Below, piece after piece: positions 1 to 6,067 of a stretch of DNA of 9,439 nucleotides. Where the stretch lies: assembly GCA_964353465.1 (NCBI GenBank), contig CAYGWQ010000222.1:1-9439 (forward strand), in the 5' to 3' direction. The notes beneath the pieces are model-generated. The model was not told where the DNA came from. It was given only the letters and a program-made list of their open reading frames with translations, and did not search any database. A program made the position numbers and the translations under genes. Numbering within the stretch: position 1 is the first letter of the stretch; each line of letters opens with the position of its first letter. Origin of the DNA: JAFNAG01 sp964353465. Its GTDB lineage: Bacteria > Acidobacteriota > UBA6911.

Positions 1-134
1 TCCGGCCGAATGCCTGAAGCAACTTGCTACCTTTATTTATTACCGCCGCCTTAAGGGCTAAAGCCCGCCCCCACATGTGACATCATCCCGACGAGCACTA
101 CATCCAGGATCACGAGTTTCGCGACAGAAACTGT
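1..134. other. Non-coding 3' flank of the minus-strand operon
   Basis: No credible gene is seen here. It lies downstream of the SDR stop codon (minus-strand TAG at 135-137). Three small palindromes are visible: AGCAA-C-TTGCT at 18-28, GGGC-TAAA-GCCC at 55-66, and GACAG-AAA-CTGTC at 123-135, which touches the stop codon. None is followed on the minus strand by a T-run, so a standard intrinsic terminator is not supported. The GGGC-TAAA-GCCC hairpin next to a C-rich run resembles degenerate intergenic repeats of acidobacterial and related genomes, but that is recalled by eye and not demonstrated. Confidence 0.5.
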
Positions 135-956
135 CTACAATCTGCGGATGTTCATGCCTCCGCTGACCTCTATCACGGCTCCAGTGGAAAAGTCAAACGA
201 CCCGCCGACTAGAGCAGCGACCGCCTTGGCAACATCCTCCGGGTACCCCCAACGTTTCTGCGGAACCAGTCCTTCGCCGATCAGGCGATCGTATTTTTCA
301 CGCACCGGCGTGGTCATTGCGGTCAGGATAATCCCCGGACGAATCTCAAAAACCGGGATCCCCTCCGCAGCGAGCCGGTCGGCGTACAGGTGCGCGGACA
401 TGCTCAGGCCGGATTTTGATATGCAGTACTCCGCACGGCTGGGCGATGAAACGGCCGCGGAAACCGACGTGATGAAGAGGATGCACGGGCGGCGCCCCGG
501 CACCGCTGCACGGGCGCCCACCATCCAGCGGGCGACGCGCTGAGTAAAAAAGAACGCGCCGCGCAAATTGACGGCGAGCACCCGGTCAAAACTCTGCGGG
601 GTCACATCCAGAACATCGCAGCGTTGCAGCGGCGCAACCCCTGCATTGTTCACCAACACATCGATCCTGCCCATTTCACGCAGGATGGCATCGAGCAGTT
701 GCGTGTGGACTTCCAGCTGCGCGATATCCCCGGTCAGAGGCAGTAATCTCGCTCCATTTGCCACGACTTCCGATTCCAGGCTTCGCGGAGATTCAGCCTC
801 TGATGGGTCCTGCCATGCAATATCAACAGCCGCAATATCATATCCGGACCGCGACAGCTCAACGGCGATGGCCCGGCCAATGCCGCGTGCCGCGCCGGTG
901 ACAACGGCAACCGGCCTCGCTTCGATGCCAGGATTGCGTTCGGTTTCGGTCATCAT
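135..956 (-). CDS. SDR family NAD(P)-dependent oxidoreductase (FabG-like; often annotated 3-ketoacyl-ACP reductase)
   Basis: A 273-residue classical short-chain dehydrogenase/reductase, slightly longer than the usual 245-260 because of an N-terminal tail of about 15 residues. The Rossmann signature TGAARGIG is at residues 20-27, the NNAG motif at 103-106, and the catalytic tetrad reads N130, S164, Y177 and K181, with the Ser-Tyr spacing of 13 seen in FabG. The C-terminus has the usual STGAVIEVSGG stretch at about 258-267. D45 at the end of beta-2 suggests NAD(H) over NADP(H). The start ATG directly follows the TAA of the upstream flavoprotein gene (TAAATGATG), so the two are probably translationally coupled; a second ATG follows at once, and a GAAGAGG stretch lies inside the upstream gene. 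Despite the common annotation, a fatty-acid role is unlikely in this setting. Oxidation or reduction of a sugar or cyclitol hydroxyl/ketone is more plausible, but the substrate cannot be read from the sequence. Confidence 0.93.
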   Translation of the reverse strand: MMTETERNPGIEARPVAVVTGAARGIGRAIAVELSRSGYDIAAVDIAWQDPSEAESPRSLESEVVANGARLLPLTGDIAQLEVHTQLLDAILREMGRIDVLVNNAGVAPLQRCDVLDVTPQSFDRVLAVNLRGAFFFTQRVARWMVGARAAVPGRRPCILFITSVSAAVSSPSRAEYCISKSGLSMSAHLYADRLAAEGIPVFEIRPGIILTAMTTPVREKYDRLIGEGLVPQKRWGYPEDVAKAVAALVGGSFDFSTGAVIEVSGGMNIRRL

Positions 957-2981
957 TTACGACTCGGCCTCTTCAAAAATGGTTCCGTTACGATAGTCTC
1001 TCCAGACATTCTCAAACCAGCAGTCGACGACCGGGACCGGCCGCACGGGGACCCATTTTTTATGGACCTGGCGGCCGGAATCGACGGCGAGTTCCAGGAT
1101 GTGCCGGCTTACGAATGCCTCCTGATCGGCAAGGGAATAACGCCAATCGTCGCCGATGGTCATGCAGCATTGATCACCGTCGGGGTCGCGTACCAGATAG
1201 GAACCCCGGCTTTTTCCGCCTCGAGCCACATATTCTCCGATGGCCTCGAGATAGACCGCGTGCGTGAGCGCGAGTTCGCGCGTCCTGAAGGCGCCGGGCA
1301 ACTCTCCCCGGTGCACGATGTGACCGCGAGCCTCGATTTCCTCGAGGGCATGCCAGGCATCGCTGATCGCGCACCCGATCTCCGAGGCGGTCCTAATTTG
1401 CGCGCCATGCCGGCTCATGCGCCGCTGGATCTCGCTACGGCACACCATGGTTGTGCCTTGTCCAGGTTGCGTTCCAGCGGACAGCCATTTCTCGGCCTGT
1501 TCGAGTATGGCATCCAGTTGCCGCCGGATGCCGGACACGAAATGTGAGACCTCGGGAGGGGCCGACCGGTATCTGGCGGCGATGTACATCGCGGCGCGCA
1601 GGGCGCCGACCTGCCCCGCATTCAACGCTGCCCCGCCGGGACGGTAGACGCCATGGGTTCCGTTGACTTCACCGACTGGGAAAAGGTGCTGCATATTGGA
1701 TTCCCACCAGACATTCGCTCGCAATCCCCCGTTGTTGTGCTGGGCACATCCGGCGATTTCAAGCAGGTCACGAGCCAGATCAATCCCGTGCGCGCGGTAC
1801 AGGTCGATGGCCTGCGGATTCATATGCGCCAGGCGCTCGATGGGAGTTGGTTGCATGGCATGCGATTTTTCCAGATATTCTCTCGCTTCCATGGAAACGG
1901 CTACCCAATCGAACTCCGCGAATATCCCTCCCCCTGCAGGATTGTGCATGAAGTCCAAATACACCCTCCGCCCCCGCAGGATCGTTTCCTTATAGACCGC
2001 CAGGTCGATGAGTGATGAGCCGTGGCCGGCAATTTTTCTCGGGTCGAACGGCCATTGATATCCCTTGCGGAATATCGCCGTTACCATGGTCCCCATGTCG
2101 GGGAAATGTTCGGTCAGAAAGTCGCGCGGGTCGTTGCCAGCCGCATCCGTTGACACATAGCGCGGCAGCACCTGCTGGTACGAACCGGAGACATTCCAGC
2201 GATGCTTGAGAGAGGCCAGCCCGAACTGCGATTCGGTGAGGTTGTGGGCAATGGCCCCGATCTGAAGCGCAATGCCGATCGAACCGATCTGGTCTTCGGG
2301 ATACACCGACCATTCATACAGCCCCCCCGGTCCGCCGGTGGCGAGAATGATGTTCACGGCGTTAAAAAGCACCAGACCAAAGTTGTCGCACTCCAGCGAC
2401 GTGATATCCAGAGCGGCTGCGCCCACGACCTGATGACCTTCCGCCTTCCGCTCCGCAAAAAGGGCAATCACCTGGTGGCGGTCGAGGACCGGAATGTTTC
2501 GTTTGACAACCTGTTTTGCCAAAGCTTCGAACATGTAATGGGAAGTGAGCGGACCTGCGGAGGTAGCCCGCCCGCGCTGATCGTGGTCGGTCCGGTAGCC
2601 GGGATAGCCGCCGTAACGGTCGTGCGGAAACGGAACGCCCAGCTGCACCAATTCAAAGAAGGCCTGCGCTGAGTGTTGCGCCTCGCACAGTGCGATATCG
2701 CCGTGCATGCAACCGCCGTTGAAAAGGTCCCGGGCCATCTCCCCCGGAGCATCCGGAACGGAGCCCGACACGGAGAGCTTGTAGTAGGTCTGCTTGTCCG
2801 AACCGGAGTTGTTCGATGCTCCGCCGCCCCATTTTTCCGTCACGATGGCGACGGATTGCTGTCCTCGTTCATACAGGCTTAGGGCGGCCTTCAGCGCCGC
2901 GGCGCCACTGCCGATCACAAGGGTATTCAGGGAATGCACCGGGAATTGAGTACCTTGAATCAGCGCAGTTTCGAGCTTCAT
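957..2981 (-). CDS. FAD-dependent oxidoreductase, fumarate reductase/succinate dehydrogenase flavoprotein superfamily
   Basis: A 674-residue soluble flavoprotein with no signal peptide or membrane segment. An N-terminal dinucleotide-binding fold has GSGAAAL at residues 24-30 and a second flavin-contact region, WGGGASNNSGSDKQ, at 51-64. The ATGGPGG motif is at 214-220. The catalytic part resembles SdhA/L-aspartate oxidase: HNNGG at 415-419 (H415 matching the SdhA HYTMGG histidine), PVGEVNGTHGVYRPGG at 435-450 (R447 matching the arginine in SdhA NRLGG/NRLGA), and a C-terminal GGKSRGSY at 588-595 recalling RxESRGaH. The capping-domain arginine of SdhA is not obvious; the matching stretch reads GHGSSLID at 319-326. 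The start at 2981 is chosen because GAAGGA sits 6 nt upstream and the flavin fold follows directly. Extension to 3143 would overlap the isomerase gene and adds atypical sequence. It lies between an isomerase and an SDR gene on the same strand. It probably oxidises or reduces a small organic acid or sugar-derived substrate; the true substrate and electron partner are unknown. Confidence 0.92.
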   Translation of the reverse strand: MKLETALIQGTQFPVHSLNTLVIGSGAAALKAALSLYERGQQSVAIVTEKWGGGASNNSGSDKQTYYKLSVSGSVPDAPGEMARDLFNGGCMHGDIALCEAQHSAQAFFELVQLGVPFPHDRYGGYPGYRTDHDQRGRATSAGPLTSHYMFEALAKQVVKRNIPVLDRHQVIALFAERKAEGHQVVGAAALDITSLECDNFGLVLFNAVNIILATGGPGGLYEWSVYPEDQIGSIGIALQIGAIAHNLTESQFGLASLKHRWNVSGSYQQVLPRYVSTDAAGNDPRDFLTEHFPDMGTMVTAIFRKGYQWPFDPRKIAGHGSSLIDLAVYKETILRGRRVYLDFMHNPAGGGIFAEFDWVAVSMEAREYLEKSHAMQPTPIERLAHMNPQAIDLYRAHGIDLARDLLEIAGCAQHNNGGLRANVWWESNMQHLFPVGEVNGTHGVYRPGGAALNAGQVGALRAAMYIAARYRSAPPEVSHFVSGIRRQLDAILEQAEKWLSAGTQPGQGTTMVCRSEIQRRMSRHGAQIRTASEIGCAISDAWHALEEIEARGHIVHRGELPGAFRTRELALTHAVYLEAIGEYVARGGKSRGSYLVRDPDGDQCCMTIGDDWRYSLADQEAFVSRHILELAVDSGRQVHKKWVPVRPVPVVDCWFENVWRDYRNGTIFEEAES

Positions 2982-2987
2982 TAACGG

Positions 2988-2993
2988 TCCTTC
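2988..2993 (-). promoter_or_regulatory. Ribosome binding site deciding the flavoprotein start
   Basis: The minus strand reads GAAGGA followed by 6 nt (CCGTTA) and ATG at 2981-2979. The next in-frame ATG upstream (3011-3009) has AGAAGG only 3 nt away, which is too close, so 2981 is preferred. Confidence 0.7.
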
Positions 2994-3067
2994 ATATTCT
3001 GAGGTTTGCATATGCCTTCTTAGTAACCAACCGATCGCGAATTGCACATCCGGTGATCTGACGGCAA

Positions 3068-4057
3068 TTACGAAACCGCGGCGGCAATCGCCTTCATGGC
3101 GAGGATATCCCCTGCCAGACGCGATTCGCACACATCGGGCCACCGATCCCGTTCAACGATCCCGCACCCCGAACTCGATCTTTCAGCAGTGGATTGAGCC
3201 AGCCTTATCAAGCGCGCCAGCTCTCCCGCTGTCAGGTCGGGGAATTTGCTCAAAAAACTCGAGTCATGGATCGGCAACTGAAAACTGCCGCCGTGCCCTT
3301 CCACCGACAGAGTCGCATCGAACGCCAGCGACTTCAATAATCGCAGGATGGCGGGGAAATCAATCACGCCGCTGCCGGCTGGGACGGGAAATGTCGTGAA
3401 TCCTTCAGGGGTCCAGGCAACGCCACCATCCTTGATGTGAGTCGAGACAATCCAGGGAAGCAGCCGGCGGGTCGCACAAACAGGGTCCTCCAACATCGTG
3501 AGGAGATTCATCGTATCCAGGCAAACGCCCAGCCACTCGCCCGGAAACGCTTCGCACTGTTCGAACAAGCGCACCAGTTCGAATGAGGTGAATTCAAAAT
3601 GGGTTTCGATGGCCAGAATGACGTTGTGATCAAGGAGCATCTGTTTCTGAGCAAGCAAGGCCGTCGCCGTCTCCTGCAACAAGGTCTCCGTCATCGGACT
3701 GTCAGGATGCCACCGCATCAGACCGCCGGAACACGAACGGATGATGCGGGTGCCAAGGATTACCGCCTGTTCCGCCACCAGCCGATTCGCTGACAAAAGC
3801 TCTTTCGCCCGCCCACAGCCGGCATCCCGAGGAATGTGCTGCGCGCCACCCCATTCCAGATACAAGCCGTTCCCTAGCGCAAAGGCGGCGAGCTCTCGAA
3901 GGAAGGCGGCATCGACGCCTTCCTGGAACGAAGGATCCAGGCCGGAGAAGTGCACTCCTTCCGCGCCATGACTCTTCGCCCAGTGCATCGTTTGCATGGG
4001 ATCCATGTGCAGGGGATACAGACCGTAATTGTCGATGCCTACACGGAAACACTTCAT
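3068..4057 (-). CDS. Sugar phosphate isomerase/epimerase family protein (xylose isomerase-like TIM barrel)
   Basis: A 329-residue cytosolic protein of the AP_endonuc_2/xylose-isomerase-like TIM-barrel family. The expected metal and active-site residues at strand ends are visible: E151 in IETH (with H153), D181 in CLDTMN, H207 in STHIKD (with D210), and E253 in SVEGHGG (with H255). A GSGVID turn at 228-233 precedes the last barrel helices, as is usual in the family. Members isomerise, epimerise or dehydrate sugars, inososes or 3-keto-glycosides, normally with Mn2+, Mg2+ or Co2+. The start at 4057 is chosen because MKCFRVGIDNYG begins the first beta strand. The preceding 45 in-frame codons run into the repeat element and look like read-through. 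The Shine-Dalgarno is weak (GTGAGAACGGCA before ATG). It is the first gene of the minus-strand set; 86 bp separate it from the flavoprotein. The exact substrate is unknown. Confidence 0.92.
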   Translation of the reverse strand: MKCFRVGIDNYGLYPLHMDPMQTMHWAKSHGAEGVHFSGLDPSFQEGVDAAFLRELAAFALGNGLYLEWGGAQHIPRDAGCGRAKELLSANRLVAEQAVILGTRIIRSCSGGLMRWHPDSPMTETLLQETATALLAQKQMLLDHNVILAIETHFEFTSFELVRLFEQCEAFPGEWLGVCLDTMNLLTMLEDPVCATRRLLPWIVSTHIKDGGVAWTPEGFTTFPVPAGSGVIDFPAILRLLKSLAFDATLSVEGHGGSFQLPIHDSSFLSKFPDLTAGELARLIRLAQSTAERSSSGCGIVERDRWPDVCESRLAGDILAMKAIAAAVS

Positions 4058-4116
4058 TGCCGTTCTCACAGTCTCACCATAAACAGTGAACGCATGGGCC
4101 AAATCATTAGCCTGGT

Positions 4117-4142
4117 TTCTGCTGCAAAATTCTGTTGCAGAA
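4117..4142. repeat. Tandem pair of 13-bp quasi-palindromes
   Basis: TTCTGCTGCAAAA (4117-4129) is followed directly by TTCTGTTGCAGAA (4130-4142), with two differences between copies. The second copy has perfect 5-bp arms, TTCTG-TTG-CAGAA, and the pair contains CTGCAA-N7-TTGCAG (4122-4140). It lies 60 bp upstream of the isomerase start, where an operator would fit. However, the second copy is also the outer end of the nested repeat element, so it may be part of that element and not a regulatory site. Confidence 0.45.
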
Positions 4143-4381
4143 TGTGCCAGCCCAGCCCCGGAGGGACGGAAAGAACATAGCCGAGGGCGCAAGCTCCCGG
4201 ATAGGATATTGCATTTAATGAGTCCTGGTAGGGGCGGAAGATCTTTATCCGCAATCTCTTTCTGTCGCCCTTCCAGGGCTCCGCTCTGCCTTCCGATCCA
4301 ACCCCGGGCTTGCGCCCGGGGCTATTCTCTTGCCGCCCCTACGGGGCTGGGTTAAAGGGCCGAGCGAGTTTCGCAACAGAA
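4130..4381. repeat. Nested inverted-repeat element of paired hairpin modules
   Basis: A non-coding element of about 252 bp with mirror symmetry. Its outer ends are TTCTGTTGC (4130-4138) and its perfect complement GCAACAGAA (4373-4381). Inside are inverted copies of a longer module. Copy A (plus strand, 4151-4200) begins CCCAGCCCCGGAGGGACGG and ends in hairpin CCGAGGGC-GCAA-GCTCCCGG. Copy B (minus strand, 4351 down to 4302) begins CCCAGCCCCGTAGGGGCGG and ends in a perfect 8-bp hairpin with the same GCAA loop. A diverged inner pair follows: C (4221-4252, AGTCCTGGTAGGGGCGG) and D (minus strand from 4280, AGCCCTGGAAGGGCGAC), meeting at a central stem GCGGA/TCCGC (4234-4252). Gaps between outer and inner modules are 20 and 21 bp. 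There is no transposase and no clear target-site duplication. It resembles REP/BIME-like or MITE-like repeats and may be multicopy in this genome; that cannot be tested from one window. Confidence 0.75.
4302..4321 (-). other. Perfect GC hairpin with GCAA (GNRA) tetraloop, module B
   Basis: Read on the minus strand, CCCCGGGC-GCAA-GCCCGGGG forms a perfect 8-bp stem closed by a GNRA-type tetraloop. The corresponding plus-strand hairpin in module A (4181-4200) keeps the same GCAA loop despite one mismatch and one G-T pair in its stem. No T-run follows, so it is not a canonical terminator. Confidence 0.7.
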
Positions 4382-4550
4382 AGCAGTCCATAATGCTGCT
4401 TTTCTGCCGCACACCAGGGACGCAGCCTTGTAGAATAGCCCGCGCTGCCGGACTCGCTTTCTCCGACAGCGGTGGCGCGAACCCGGCTGCAGCCCGGGAT
4501 TTTCGATACTTCGCATAGCATTTCTATCGCGCTGTCGCTTGCGGAGCAAG
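4377..4550. repeat. Cluster of hairpin-forming inverted repeats beside the nested element
   Basis: Four further inverted repeats lie between the nested element and the MFS leader. They are CAGAAAGCAG (4377-4386) with CTGCTTTTCTG (4396-4406), one bulged base; CGCTGCCGGA (4443-4452) with TCCGACAGCG (4462-4471), one mismatch and a 9-nt loop; CCCGG (4482-4486) with CCGGG (4494-4498), containing the palindrome GGCTGCAGCC at 4485-4494; and CTTGC-GGA-GCAAG (4538-4550). No convincing reading frame spans them. They may be remains of additional repeat units or structured leader DNA/RNA. The function is unknown. Confidence 0.5.
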
Positions 4551-4691
4551 ATAAATTCGGGAGGGCGCGCCTGGGACCGGGTTTGGGCAGCATACGGACT
4601 CCGTGAAGATTTTTCTTTCTTTTTACTCCCATCCTCAGGCTATTTTTATGTCGCGGATGAAAACGAGAGAGATGCTCAGGATCGATACGGC
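4551..4691 (+). other. Leader of the plus-strand operon
   Basis: The last 141 bp before the MFS start probably contain its promoter. A T-rich stretch at about 4609-4650 includes TTTACT (4622-4627) and a TATTTTTAT run (4641-4649), but no box pair has convincing 16-18 bp spacing. A weak Shine-Dalgarno AGGA (4678-4681) lies 10 nt before the chosen ATG. No riboswitch-like architecture is recognised. Confidence 0.35.
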
Positions 4692-5981
4692 ATGGACAGC
4701 TTTTTCAACACTTTGAGAAACAACACGAGGCACAATGCCTTTTGGCTGTACCTCGACGGCATATTTTTCGGTTTGGGATATGCCGCCTTCTTTCCCTACA
4801 CGATCCTGCCCGGATTTGTCACGCATTTCAGCAAGAATCCGCTCGTGATCAACGGCGTTGTCGCCCTCTTTGCGCTGGGCCTGCAGGGCACGCAGCTCCT
4901 TGCGTGTTGGCTTTACGATTCCCGTCGGCAAAAAACCGGAATCTTTTTGAAGTGGAGCATGGGCTTCCGCATGGCGGCCACGCCCCTTTTTCTGCTGGCA
5001 TTTTTTTCCGGACAATTATCAGGATGGCTCCTCCCGCTTTTTTTCATAATTTTCGGCATCATGGTGGGTGCCTGGGGCCTCAGCTCCCCGCTCTGGATCG
5101 ACCTGGTCGGGCGTTGGGTGGAGGACAGCCGCAGGAGCAGATTTCTCGGCATCCGGATCTTTGCCAGCCAGATGGCCTTCATCATCGGCGGGGTCATGGT
5201 GATGACCGTGCTCGGATCCTCGGATTTCCCGATGAACTACGCGTTGGTGTTCCTGGTCGGCGCGCTTTTCTGGTGGGGATCGCATCTTGCCCTCTGTTAC
5301 CTGAAGGAAGCGCGATACCCGGTCACCAATCCGCCATACGGCATCCGGGATTTCCTGGGTGAGATGGCTGACATATTCCGGAAAGATGCCGCGTTCCGGT
5401 TCCTGGTCCTCGCGTTTCTCCTCTCGTCGGCCCATGCCATGAGCACCGCGCTGTATACCAGCGTATCCCTGGACCGATTTTATGGCGGAGCCGCGTCCGC
5501 GGCCCGGGACTACTACATCGGCCAATGCAGCCTCATTTTCAACATGAGTTCTGCGATCGCCGCCCTCACGGCGGTCTGGCTTATGCGCAGAAGGAGCAAC
5601 TGGTTCGTGCTTGTTGCCGGCTATCTCTGCTTTGCGCTCGCCGCCTTCAACGCATGTTTCGCTCTTTCTCCGCAATCGTTCGCCGGCACCTTTATACTGA
5701 ACGGTATGTTCATCGGGTTCGACGCCGTGGCCGGTACCGATTTGCTGCTGCGACTGACGCCCGTGGAACACCGGCTGCGTTATATCGGACTTGCCAACAC
5801 CGCCCGCGGCATCGCTTCGGCAATCTTTCCCTTCCTGGGGGGTATTCTGATGAAAAACTCGGGGGCCACCGTCACTTTCCTTGCCACGGCGATCCTGGGG
5901 GTATTCGCGAGTTCCGTACTGTATGCCGGAGCGCCGAAGAACCGGACCGCTCCGACTAGGCCGCTTTCCCCGCCCTCTTGA
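4692..5981 (+). CDS. MFS transporter, 12 transmembrane segments
   Basis: A 429-residue inner-membrane protein of the major facilitator superfamily. About 12 hydrophobic helices are visible, roughly at residues 17-37, 51-74, 92-108, 111-133, 158-176, 183-204, 234-256, 277-298, 303-323, 329-348, 363-387 and 391-412, with a polar central loop at about 205-232. The basic loop after helix 2 (LYDSRRQKT, 74-82) fits a reduced form of the MFS loop 2-3 motif. The start ATG at 4692 has AGGA 10 nt upstream. The frame stays open back to a TTG at 4539, but those 51 codons are charged, lie in the repeat-rich leader and would put odd sequence before helix 1. It is the first gene of the plus-strand set and is most likely a secondary carrier for the compound processed by the cluster, a sugar, uronate or glycoside by context. 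The substrate is not readable from the sequence. Confidence 0.9.
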   Translation: MDSFFNTLRNNTRHNAFWLYLDGIFFGLGYAAFFPYTILPGFVTHFSKNPLVINGVVALFALGLQGTQLLACWLYDSRRQKTGIFLKWSMGFRMAATPLFLLAFFSGQLSGWLLPLFFIIFGIMVGAWGLSSPLWIDLVGRWVEDSRRSRFLGIRIFASQMAFIIGGVMVMTVLGSSDFPMNYALVFLVGALFWWGSHLALCYLKEARYPVTNPPYGIRDFLGEMADIFRKDAAFRFLVLAFLLSSAHAMSTALYTSVSLDRFYGGAASAARDYYIGQCSLIFNMSSAIAALTAVWLMRRRSNWFVLVAGYLCFALAAFNACFALSPQSFAGTFILNGMFIGFDAVAGTDLLLRLTPVEHRLRYIGLANTARGIASAIFPFLGGILMKNSGATVTFLATAILGVFASSVLYAGAPKNRTAPTRPLSPPS

Positions 5982-6067
5982 CGGGACAATTCCGGGTGAT
6001 TTCCGTCCCGAGCGATGGTATTCTGCGGCCGCCCATGGAAGCAAACTGCTATCGTCACAGTGGGACA

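Noticed and set aside
2982..3143. N-terminal extension of the flavoprotein into the isomerase gene
   Set aside because: It would overlap the isomerase coding region by 76 bp, adds 54 residues before the flavin fold, and bypasses the well-placed GAAGGA site before ATG 2981.
4058..4192. N-terminal extension of the isomerase into the repeat element
   Set aside because: The extra 45 codons are encoded by repeat module A and its flank, and the natural first beta strand begins at MKCFRVGID.
4302..4321. Rho-independent terminator
   Set aside because: The strong GC stem is followed by CTATTCTC on the plus strand and TTGGATC on the minus strand, not a T-run, and it sits upstream of both operons.
4130..4381. 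Insertion sequence with target-site duplication, or CRISPR array
   Set aside because: There is no transposase frame and no direct duplication outside the inverted ends. The repeats are inverted modules, not evenly spaced direct repeats with unique spacers.
4339..4632. Small minus-strand frame of 97 codons in the divergent region
   Set aside because: It reads through hairpin repeats, has no Shine-Dalgarno or domain, and its composition matches translated repeat DNA.
4539..4691. TTG-initiated extension of the MFS transporter
   Set aside because: It starts inside a hairpin (4538-4550), encodes a charged stretch unlike an MFS N-terminus, and has no Shine-Dalgarno.
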